Positions 8,051-14,777 of a stretch of DNA of 35,648 nt are shown here, piece by piece. The position numbers were made by a program, and so were the translations under genes. Source of the DNA: an uncultured Ruminiclostridium sp. GTDB lineage: Bacteria > Bacillota > Clostridia > Oscillospirales > Ruminococcaceae. A model generated the notes under the pieces. The model searched no databases, was not told the origin of the DNA, and saw nothing but the letters and a program-made list of their open reading frames with translations. Every line of letters starts with the position of its first letter. The stretch's first letter is position 1. Where the stretch lies: the NCBI GenBank assembly GCA_910588335.1, contig CAJUQV010000006.1:1-35648 (forward strand), given 5' to 3'.

Positions 8051-8078
8051 ATTATACTTATTTTTCAGTATAATACAA
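8051..8078 (-). promoter_or_regulatory. Promoter driving vanW
   Basis: On the minus strand, TTGTAT (8078-8073), 16 bases, then TATAAT (8056-8051). It points at vanW, and the operator array abuts its -35. Confidence 0.6.
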
Positions 8079-8116
8079 TTACAAAGCGGTTACAATTTAA
8101 TTACAATTTGGTTACA
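8078..8116 (-). promoter_or_regulatory. Four-box WalR-like operator array
   Basis: On the minus strand the boxes read TGTAAC, TGTAAT, TGTAAC, TGTAAT, each separated by exactly five bases (11-bp period). WalR/YycF recognises TGT(A/T)A(A/T/C)-N5 direct repeats. The last box overlaps the vanW -35 by one base, the same geometry as at 21321-21359. On the other strand it reads as TTACAA repeats, so a PhoP-type box is the alternative. Confidence 0.65.
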
Positions 8117-8138
8117 AAAATATTATCTCCCTTTACGG

Positions 8139-8167
8139 TTGCTTTTTTTCAATTACTGTGTTATAAT
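8139..8167 (+). promoter_or_regulatory. uvrC promoter
   Basis: TTGCTT (8139-8144), 17 bases, TATAAT (8162-8167): a strong vegetative-type promoter 40 bases before uvrC. It lies downstream of and divergent from the vanW promoter. Confidence 0.8.
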
Positions 8168-8206
8168 ATTCTAAAACATTTTAAGATTTGTGAAAGCTGA
8201 ACTGTT

Positions 8207-10030
8207 ATGAACGAACGACTCCCTTACCTCCGCGAAAAAGCCAATAAGCTTCCTTTAACTCCCGGCGTTTATCAGATGAAGGACGGCGGAGGAAAAATTA
8301 TATATATCGGAAAGGCCAAAGCGCTGAAAAATCGTGTGTCAAGTTATTTCCGCGCGGTTGAGAGTCATAACCCCAAGACATACCGGTTAGTGCAGAATAT
8401 AAACGATTTTGATTTTATTGTCACCCCCACGGAACTGGACGCGCTGGTGCTTGAGGCAAGCCTGATAAAGCTGCACAGTCCCAAGTACAATATTCTCCTT
8501 AAGGACGATAAAGGCTATAACTACATCAAAATATCCGGCGGGGACTATCCGAAGATAACCTACGCGCTGCAAACCGACGACAAAAGCGCGGAATATATCG
8601 GCCCTTACACCAGCGGCTATACCGTAAAGCAGGCGGTTGAGGAGGCGAACAAGCTGTTTATGCTCCCTACCTGCTCGCGTAAATTCCCAAGAGATTTCGG
8701 GAAGGAAAGACCCTGCCTTAATTTTCACATAGGGCGCTGTATGGGCATATGCAAGGGAAAAATTTCAGCGGAGGAATATAAAAAAAGCGTAAGTCAGGCC
8801 ATAAGCTATATAAAAAACGGAAGTAAGCAGAGCATCGAGCGGCTCACGGAAGAGATGGAGGAGTACGCCGAAAAGTTGGAGTTTGAAAAAGCGGCTAAGA
8901 TAAGAGACCGCATAGCCGCCATTCAGAAAGCCGAGCTTACCCAGCATATATATACTTCCAGAAACACCGACTGCGACATTGTAGCGGCGGCGGTAAATAT
9001 GGATAAATGCAGCGTTGCGGTAGTAAAATACCGCGGCGGCAGACTTATAGACAAGGAAAATTTTTTTATAGGAGAAGAAGAGGACAGCAGCCGCACCCGC
9101 GAGGAATTTCTTGTGGAATACTATTCGGACAAGGCTGAAATGCCGAAGGAAGTGTATCTTGACGCGGAAATAGAGGATAAGGAGCTTTTGGAGAGCTATT
9201 TCGGCGATAAATACAAGCACAGGGTTACTTTAATCGTCCCCAAAAGGGGCGAAGGGCTTACGTTAGTCACTCTCGCAAAAAGCAACGCGGAGGAGTATCT
9301 GTCTCTCAGAGTTGGAAGAACCGCCAAAGAGATTGCCGCGTTGGAAGACCTTAAAAATATTTTAGGGCTGCCCAAGACTCCGGAAACAATCGAAAGCTAC
9401 GATATTTCCAATATGGGCGAAGAAACCAGAGTGGCGGGAATGATAGTCTTCAAAAACGGCAGACCGTTTAAGCAAGGCTATAAAAAGTTCAACATAAAAT
9501 ACGTTCAGGGCATAGACGACTACGCTTGTATGCAGGAGGTAATAGAACGAAGGATAAGGCGTTATCTTGACGGCGACGAAAGCTTCTCTCCCCTTCCGGA
9601 TCTTATTCTGCTTGACGGCGGCAAGGGACATGTGGCTGCGGTAAAGGAAGTTCTCGATAAAATGAACGTGAGTATAAACCTCTTCGGTCTTGTCAAGGAC
9701 GATAAGCACCGCACCCGCGCCATTGCCAGAGAGGGCGGGGAGATACAGGTGAACGGCAATAAAAACGTATTCGGTCTTATTACGAGAATACAGGACGAAG
9801 TGCACCGTTTCTCCATAAATTTTCAGCGGAAGCAGCACAAAAAGAAACAGTACGAACTGGAACTGACCCGCGTTCACGGTATCGGCGAGGCAAAAGCCAT
9901 GACGCTGCTCAAAGAATACAAAACAAAAAAGGCGATGAAAGAGGCCACGGCGGAACAACTGGCACAAACAGCGAAAATAAGCAAGGAAGTGGCGCAGGAG
10001 CTTTATTTGTTTATACAGGAAACCTTTTGA
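8207..10030 (+). CDS. uvrC: Excinuclease ABC subunit C
   Basis: UvrC makes both incisions around DNA lesions in nucleotide excision repair with UvrA and UvrB. The 607-aa protein has the GIY-YIG nuclease domain (about 15-95, PGVYQMKD and YIGKAKALKNR), the UvrB-binding UVR segment (about 210-245, KLEFEKAAKIRDRI), the RNase H-like C-terminal nuclease with ESYDISNMGE and LILLDGGKGH, and a helix-hairpin-helix tail (about 555-605). Cys156, Cys170, Cys178 and Cys182 form a four-cysteine cluster in the position proposed for an iron-sulfur site in the family. The length is normal. uvrA and uvrB are not in the window; rsmD follows within 25 bases. Confidence 0.97.
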   Translation: MNERLPYLREKANKLPLTPGVYQMKDGGGKIIYIGKAKALKNRVSSYFRAVESHNPKTYRLVQNINDFDFIVTPTELDALVLEASLIKLHSPKYNILLKDDKGYNYIKISGGDYPKITYALQTDDKSAEYIGPYTSGYTVKQAVEEANKLFMLPTCSRKFPRDFGKERPCLNFHIGRCMGICKGKISAEEYKKSVSQAISYIKNGSKQSIERLTEEMEEYAEKLEFEKAAKIRDRIAAIQKAELTQHIYTSRNTDCDIVAAAVNMDKCSVAVVKYRGGRLIDKENFFIGEEEDSSRTREEFLVEYYSDKAEMPKEVYLDAEIEDKELLESYFGDKYKHRVTLIVPKRGEGLTLVTLAKSNAEEYLSLRVGRTAKEIAALEDLKNILGLPKTPETIESYDISNMGEETRVAGMIVFKNGRPFKQGYKKFNIKYVQGIDDYACMQEVIERRIRRYLDGDESFSPLPDLILLDGGKGHVAAVKEVLDKMNVSINLFGLVKDDKHRTRAIAREGGEIQVNGNKNVFGLITRIQDEVHRFSINFQRKQHKKKQYELELTRVHGIGEAKAMTLLKEYKTKKAMKEATAEQLAQTAKISKEVAQELYLFIQETF

Positions 10031-10053
10031 TTTGACATACAAGGAGATTGAAT

Positions 10054-10623
10054 TTGAGAGTTATTACAGGTTCCGCCAAGGGCAGGCGGCTAAAAACATT
10101 GCCCGGACTTGAGGTGCGCCCCACCATTGAGGGAGTTAAGGAAGCGATATTCAGCATAGTGCAGTTTGAGATTGAAGGCGCGATAGTGCTGGATATGTTT
10201 GCCGGTTCGGGACAGCTTGGGATAGAAGCGCTCAGCCGCGGAGCGAAAAAGGTTTATTTTGTTGACAATTCGGCGGAGTCGGTTAAAGTGATACGGGATA
10301 ACCTTAAGCATACGCGGCTTGAAGAAAACGCGGTGGTGTCCAACACGGCGAATAACGCCTTTTTAAGATCTACAAGGGAAACGTTTGATATTGCGATTCT
10401 GGATCCGCCCTACAATCATAAGCTTATTCGGAAAACAATGCCGTCGCTGGTGGAAAAAATGTCCGAGGGGGGCATAATAATCTGCGAGCATGAAAGAGAA
10501 ACCGAGCTTCCGGAAAGATTCGGGGAATTCGGAATTAGTAAGGTGTACCGTCATGGCAGAGCGACCTTGACGGCTTACAGAAGAAGTCCGGAAGAAAAAA
10601 CAGAGGAACAAAGCCAAGACTGA
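10054..10623 (+). CDS. rsmD: 16S rRNA (guanine966-N2)-methyltransferase
   Basis: RsmD methylates G966 of 16S rRNA during 30S assembly. The protein shows the SAM loop VLDMFAGSGQLGIEALSRGA and the catalytic motif DIAILDPPYN (an N/D-PPY motif), and starts LRVITGSAKGRRL as family members do (RVI-x-G-x-x-x-G). I choose TTG 10054: AAGGAG (10041-10046) lies seven bases before it, whereas the in-frame TTG 10048 would leave only one base. This gives 189 aa. coaD follows, the usual clostridial and bacillar order. A poly-charged C-terminal tail (about 178-189) is unremarkable. Confidence 0.94.
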   Translation: MRVITGSAKGRRLKTLPGLEVRPTIEGVKEAIFSIVQFEIEGAIVLDMFAGSGQLGIEALSRGAKKVYFVDNSAESVKVIRDNLKHTRLEENAVVSNTANNAFLRSTRETFDIAILDPPYNHKLIRKTMPSLVEKMSEGGIIICEHERETELPERFGEFGISKVYRHGRATLTAYRRSPEEKTEEQSQD

Positions 10624-10713
10624 CACAATTTCCAAACAATATCACAGATAAATCGGTTTTTTGAAATTATTTGACCTCTGTTCATACCCGGCAAACAAGG
10701 AAAGGACATAAAA

Positions 10714-11211
10714 ATGAGAACGGCAATTTATCCCGGAAGCTTCGATCCCGTAACCTGCGGTCATCTCGATATAATAAAAAGAGCGGCAGGACTTTTCGAT
10801 AAGCTTATCGTGCTTGTTTCGGTAAATCCCACCAAATCCTCCTGTTTTACGCCGGAGGAAAGAGTCGACCTTATAAAGAGGGTTACGAAAAATATTGCCA
10901 ACATAGAAGTGGAGAGCTACGACGGTCTTCTTATAGATTACTTCAGCGCGAGAAACGCCGACGTGATCGTAAAAGGGCTTCGCGCTATGTCTGACTTTGA
11001 GTATGAGTTTCAGATGGCTTTGGTAAACAAAGATCTTTGCTACAACGCGGAAACCGTCTTTCTTTGCGCCGACGCGGTAGGCACCTTCTTATCCTCAAGC
11101 ATGGTGAAACAGATAGCGATGTTTGACGGCGATATAAGTTCATATGTCCCTCCCGAAATAGAAGCGGACATTAAAAAAGGCGTGAAGCGGCTGAAACCGA
11201 CAGAAGAATAA
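10714..11211 (+). CDS. coaD: Phosphopantetheine adenylyltransferase
   Basis: CoaD transfers AMP to 4'-phosphopantetheine, the penultimate step of coenzyme A synthesis. The 165-aa length is typical. It contains YPGSFDPVTCGHLDIIKRA (the (T/S)-x-GH nucleotidyltransferase motif), KGLRAMSDFEYEFQMALVN (substrate pocket) and FLSSSMVKQIA (the ISSS/T-x-x-R/K-like motif). ATG 10714 follows AAGGAAAGGACAT. It sits 90 bases after rsmD, probably in the same transcript. Confidence 0.96.
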   Translation: MRTAIYPGSFDPVTCGHLDIIKRAAGLFDKLIVLVSVNPTKSSCFTPEERVDLIKRVTKNIANIEVESYDGLLIDYFSARNADVIVKGLRAMSDFEYEFQMALVNKDLCYNAETVFLCADAVGTFLSSSMVKQIAMFDGDISSYVPPEIEADIKKGVKRLKPTEE

Positions 11212-11229
11212 TTTTCTCCCGAGTCTGTG

Positions 11230-11288
11230 ATACTAATCTTTGGTCAATGTATAGACAAATAAATACGGATAACCAAAGATTGGTATAA
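11230..11288. repeat. Palindrome P3 (CCAAAGATT class)
   Basis: ATACTAATCTTTGGT at the left pairs with ACCAAAGATTGGTAT at the right. The loop contains GTATAGACAAATAAATACGG, nearly identical to that at 25876-25931. It fills the gap between coaD and the coiled-coil gene. Confidence 0.75.
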
Positions 11289-11326
11289 GACCCCTGTTTA
11301 CTATAAAACGAAAGGAAGTATAAATA

Positions 11327-11773
11327 ATGAATATTGACGACGCTTTGGAAGCAATGGACGAAATTCTGGACAAATCCATGCAGGTGCCTTTTTCACAGAA
11401 AAAGGGAATGGTCGACGTAAGCGCTCTGCGTGACCTTATAGACGATATCCGGATGAATATGCCCAACGAGATAACTCAGGCGAGAAATCTTGTCAACGAC
11501 AGAAAAACAATTTTAAACGACGCGAAGCAGGAAGCGGAACGAATTATCCGCAAAGCGGAGGAAAGAGCCGAACGTCTTGTTTCTCAGCAGGAGATTACAA
11601 GACAGGCAAACGAGAAAGCCACTCAGATACTTACCAACGCTCAGACTAAGTATACGGAGCTTTGTAAAACTACCAACGACTATGTGGATTCGATGCTTTC
11701 AAGGGTTGAGGAGCTTCTGGTAAATGATCTGGCCGACGTCAAGAAAGCAAAGACGGCGCTTAAAAGAAAATAG
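11327..11773 (+). CDS. Coiled-coil protein, DivIVA/ATP-synthase-b-like
   Basis: This 148-aa cytoplasmic protein is mostly one long helix. Residues about 45-110 are rich in Glu, Lys, Arg and Ala with heptad-like spacing (EAERIIRKAEERAERLVSQQ). It resembles small ATPase-like or DivIVA-type coiled-coil proteins that follow coaD in clostridia. No catalytic motif is present. ATG 11327 has AAAGGAAG upstream. A role as a scaffold or in cell division is only a guess. Confidence 0.7.
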   Translation: MNIDDALEAMDEILDKSMQVPFSQKKGMVDVSALRDLIDDIRMNMPNEITQARNLVNDRKTILNDAKQEAERIIRKAEERAERLVSQQEITRQANEKATQILTNAQTKYTELCKTTNDYVDSMLSRVEELLVNDLADVKKAKTALKRK

Positions 11774-11820
11774 TAAAAAGTCTCACAAAATGAAGCTTTA
11801 CCCATTTACGAAAAAGAAAA

Positions 11821-11851
11821 ACAGCGTATCAAAATCCTTTTGATACGCTGT
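11821..11851. terminator. Bidirectional terminator between the coaD and che operons
   Basis: Fourteen-base perfect arms ACAGCGTATCAAAA (11821-11834) and TTTTGATACGCTGT (11838-11851) enclose a three-base loop, with A-runs before and T-runs after. It ends the plus-strand coaD-side operon and the minus-strand che operon. Confidence 0.92.
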
Positions 11852-11859
11852 TTTTCTTC

Positions 11860-12891
11860 TTATTTGCAATGCTGTAATATAATTTCCGGTATCTTTGTAA
11901 GCGGAGCCTGCTGACAGACCGCGCCCTGTTGATACGCAACCATAGGCATTCCGTATACCACACAGGTCTCTTTATCCTGACCTATGGTAAATCCGCCCCG
12001 ATCTCTTATCTTCTTCAACCCCTTAGCCCCGTCGGCGCCCATTCCCGTAAGAATCGCCGCTACCGCGTTCTTTCCCGCGGTGTCCGCAACACTGTCGAAC
12101 AAGACATCAACCGAGGGACAATGACCCGAAACCTTTTCTCCCTCCTTGGATGTAACGAAGTATCCGTTTGAGTCCTTTGCGAGCCTTAAATGAAATCCAC
12201 CCGCACCGATTATTATCTTGCCCCTCTCTACTCTGTCTCCGTCCTGCGCTTCCTTGCATCTCATTTTACAGATGCGATCCAGACGCTCGGCGTACATTTT
12301 TGTGAATACCGGCGGCATATGCTGCACTATAACGATACCCGGAGTGTTTGCGGGCAAGTCCTGCACCACCGCAAGAAGCGCGTCGGTGCCGCCCGTACTT
12401 GCGCCCAAAGCTATCACTATACTGCTGTTCCCGCTTCCCGTAAGGATAAGATTCTTTGCCGAAGCGGGAGGCGGAACATTGGCGGGATGGCTGTAAAGCT
12501 TCACCTTGGCTATGGCGGCTACTTTTATCTTCTGCGCCAGCAGCCTCGCAAAATCCTCTATATCTGTCCTCGATCTTACCAGAGGTTTTTTTACAAAATC
12601 CACCGCGCCCGCGCTTATGGCGTCAAAGGCGCTGATGGCTGTCGCGGTTACAACAACGGTGGGGATAGGCCTTTTGGGGAGCAGCTCCTTAAGAAAATCA
12701 ATACCGCTTACCTTAGGAAGCTCCACGTCAAGTATAAGAACGTCGGGGGCCAATTTATCCAGCTTTTCCCTTGCGGTAAAAGCGTCCACGGCCGTACCTA
12801 TCACTTCTATCCCGCTTTCCGCGCCAAGAAGTCTTGAAAGCGTTTCTCTGAAAACAATGGAATCGTCTACAACTAAAACTTTAATCGCCAT
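11860..12891 (-). CDS. cheB: Chemotaxis glutamate methylesterase/deamidase CheB
   Basis: CheB removes methyl groups from chemoreceptors once phosphorylated by CheA. The receiver domain (1-120) has the acidic pocket VVDD (7-10) and phospho-acceptor Asp55 (VLILDVELP). After a linker (about 125-155), the esterase domain has Ser165 (GASTGGTDAL), His191 (IVQHMPP) and Asp287 (TGMGADGAKGL), a complete triad. The 343-aa length is normal. GAGGAA lies just before ATG 12891. It is the last gene of cheA-cheW-cheR-cheB on this strand and shares the terminator at 11821-11851. Confidence 0.96.
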   Translation of the reverse strand: MAIKVLVVDDSIVFRETLSRLLGAESGIEVIGTAVDAFTAREKLDKLAPDVLILDVELPKVSGIDFLKELLPKRPIPTVVVTATAISAFDAISAGAVDFVKKPLVRSRTDIEDFARLLAQKIKVAAIAKVKLYSHPANVPPPASAKNLILTGSGNSSIVIALGASTGGTDALLAVVQDLPANTPGIVIVQHMPPVFTKMYAERLDRICKMRCKEAQDGDRVERGKIIIGAGGFHLRLAKDSNGYFVTSKEGEKVSGHCPSVDVLFDSVADTAGKNAVAAILTGMGADGAKGLKKIRDRGGFTIGQDKETCVVYGMPMVAYQQGAVCQQAPLTKIPEIILQHCK

Positions 12892-12924
12892 ATCTATTCC
12901 TCATAAACATTCAAAGGATAAAAT

Positions 12925-12988
12925 TAAAGCGCAGCTTACACAAGCTGCCGGAATTGCGAAGCAATTCCGAGCTTCAGCGGGGGATTTT
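12925..12988 (+). repeat. T-family hairpin element
   Basis: Two adjacent hairpins, GCAGCTTA/AAGCTGC-type and GGAATTGC-GAA-GCAATTCC, are followed by GGGGGATTTTAATC. The reverse complement recurs at 33664-33723. It lies between cheR and cheB, inside the operon, and is followed by a block (12989-13044) that shares its end with the composite element near 4540-4571. Confidence 0.65.
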
Positions 12989-13040
12989 AATCAAGAGATG
13001 AAACCCGCCCCCCTAAGAGGCGAGAGACATCCGACAGCGG

Positions 13041-13877
13041 TTATTTTTTATCTCCGGGAAGCGGCTTTCTGTAAATTGCCGGTTTGATATACTGGAACCT
13101 TGTCTGTTCTCTGGGTACGCTTTCCGCATGTCCGATAAAGAGATATCCGCCCGGAGTCACTACGTCATAGAATCTCTCCACAAGCGCAACCTTTGTGGGC
13201 ATGTCAAAATAGATCATTACGTTGCGGCAGAATACTATATCGTAAAGCACCGCGGGCTTGGGTATCGGCTTCATAAGATTAAAGGTGCCGAAATTCACCT
13301 TGCTCGTTATGGTTTTCTGTACCTGATAACACTCGTTGTCAAGGGGGGTAAAGTATCTCTTTACCCATGCGGGATCGAGATTTTTCATTCCGTCCTTGTG
13401 ATATATCGCTTTCTTTGCTTTTGTAAGAACATTTTCGGATATGTCCGACGCATATATGTTTGTGTCCCATGCGGAGGCTCCCGCTCCGAAAAATTCCTGC
13501 ATCTGCATTTGGGTGGTATATGCCTCTTCTCCGCTGGAACAGCCCGCGCTCCATATTTTAACATACTTTTTTGGGCGGTTAAGCGAAGATATATAAGGGA
13601 GTATTACGTCTTTCATATACTGGTAATGCTCCGGCTCACGCATAAAAAATGTGTGGTTGGTGGTAAGCTTGTTGAGCAAAGCCACTATTTCGGTACCGGT
13701 TCTGTCATTGTAAACCGATTCGAGATACTGATGATAATCAGGGAAGCCTTTGTGTTTTATTTCGTTACAAAGTCTTCCTTCAATAAGAACTCTTTTCTGA
13801 GCCAAATTTATTCCGTAGTTGTCGTAAACAAATTTAACCAGCTTGTTAAAATCCGCGTCTGTAATCTTTGGTATCAC
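13041..13877 (-). CDS. cheR: Chemotaxis protein methyltransferase CheR
   Basis: CheR methylates receptor glutamates with SAM, setting adaptation against CheB. The 278-aa protein has the N-terminal helical domain (1-75, LVKFVYDNYGINLAQKRVLIE), the SAM-binding segment KIWSAGCSSGEEAYTTQMQM (about 104-123) and the YDIVFCRNVMIYFD motif (about 211-224), all characteristic of the family. The last codons overlap the repeat block at 12989-13044. It belongs to the che operon, with a 300-base repeat-filled gap before it. Confidence 0.96.
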   Translation of the reverse strand: MIPKITDADFNKLVKFVYDNYGINLAQKRVLIEGRLCNEIKHKGFPDYHQYLESVYNDRTGTEIVALLNKLTTNHTFFMREPEHYQYMKDVILPYISSLNRPKKYVKIWSAGCSSGEEAYTTQMQMQEFFGAGASAWDTNIYASDISENVLTKAKKAIYHKDGMKNLDPAWVKRYFTPLDNECYQVQKTITSKVNFGTFNLMKPIPKPAVLYDIVFCRNVMIYFDMPTKVALVERFYDVVTPGGYLFIGHAESVPREQTRFQYIKPAIYRKPLPGDKK

Positions 13878-13981
13878 TTGCGTTCTCCTCTCTGCCGTAC
13901 TGATTTTACACTACGGGAAATTTTCAACTGTTTATCCGACCGAACAAGTTTTTTCTACAAGTCGATATATTAAACTTATCT

Positions 13982-14105
13982 TCACAAGATACAGCACGCA
14001 TCTTTTCCGATAGCTTTGCCGATGACTGCTTACGAAAGCCTTGGCACGGCTTTCCGAATTGTTCCGAACAAAAATTATCCGAAAATTCACGCGCAAATCT
14101 TGTGA
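13982..14105 (-). repeat. R-family dispersed repeat, copy C
   Basis: TCACAAGAT (13982-13990) and ATCTTGTGA (14097-14105) are inverted ends. On the minus strand the interior (GTCATCGGCAAAGC, GGAAAAGATGCGTGC) aligns with copy B at 28465-28633 (GTCATCGGCAATAT, GAAAAGACGCATGC). It occupies most of the gap 13878-14177 between cheW and cheR. I see no gene in that gap. Confidence 0.6.
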
Positions 14106-14177
14106 TGACAGGTACTTGAATAACATACCGCAAGCGCAGAAGCTTGCCTCTGCGCTTTAGGTCGCGTTTTTAAGTGA

Positions 14178-14711
14178 TTATTCCGCCGCTACCGCTTCAA
14201 TGTCGAAATCATCGTCGAAAATAAGCTTTTTAACGTCAAGAATCATCTTTATGGAGTCGTTTGTCTCAAGAATGTACTCTATAAACTTATTGTTGTTTAC
14301 TCTTTCAAGAGCAGGAATATCCGCCTTGTTTTCCGCCTTTACGGAAAGTACCTCCTGAACCTGATCGACTATTATGCCCACCTGAATGTCCATATAAGTG
14401 ATTATGATAGTGCTTGTCTTGTCGTCATGCTCCTTTTCGGGCAGGTCGAAACGGGAGCGAACGTCAATTATGGGTATTACCTTACTGCGGACATTGATAA
14501 CGCCCTTGATATAACGAGGGATTCCCGGGATAACGGTAATATGAGGAACTCCCACTATCTCATTGACATAGGAGATATCCACGCCATATATCCTGTCGTC
14601 GATAATGAAGGTGAGCGCTTTGGCGATCTCCGTCCCGCTGCTTTTCGCAGCTTTGTTTATTTTTTCATTCAGCTCATTCTGCTGTTCACTGACTTTATTT
14701 ATATCTGCCAT
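14178..14711 (-). CDS. cheW: Chemotaxis coupling protein CheW
   Basis: CheW links receptors to CheA. The protein is one CheW domain with ALTFIIDDRIYGVDISYVNE, the pocket region PHITVIPGIPRYIKGVINVR and KVIPIIDVRSRF. I start at ATG 14711 (MADINKV), giving 177 aa with an N-terminal extension of about 30 residues. The longer frame would start at TTG 14768, only about 10 bases from the cheA stop, with a GGAGG too close to serve it. AAAGGA lies 14 bases before 14711, so the start is the less certain part of this call. It directly follows cheA. Confidence 0.9.
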   Translation of the reverse strand: MADINKVSEQQNELNEKINKAAKSSGTEIAKALTFIIDDRIYGVDISYVNEIVGVPHITVIPGIPRYIKGVINVRSKVIPIIDVRSRFDLPEKEHDDKTSTIIITYMDIQVGIIVDQVQEVLSVKAENKADIPALERVNNNKFIEYILETNDSIKMILDVKKLIFDDDFDIEAVAAE

Positions 14712-14777
14712 AATGCCGAAACCATTCCTTTCATTTTTCGAGTCGTGCTTGTTTGCCCAAATGGGCAAGCCTCCGGC

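Noticed and set aside
8079..8117. Reading the TTACAA repeats as PhoP/Pho boxes
   Set aside because: The 11-bp spacing fits, but the strand that matches and the position next to the -35 at both loci, with cell-wall genes downstream, fit WalR better. It is not fully excluded.
9362..10042. A 226-residue minus-strand frame
   Set aside because: It is antisense to the conserved C-terminal half of uvrC and has no motif.
12190..13087. Plus-strand frames of about 190-215 residues
   Set aside because: They are antisense to cheB, and the conserved catalytic residues lie on the minus strand.
14755..14770. Palindrome TTGCCCATTTGGGCAA between cheA and cheW as a terminator
   Set aside because: The stem is six base pairs without a T-run, and the genes are an operon.
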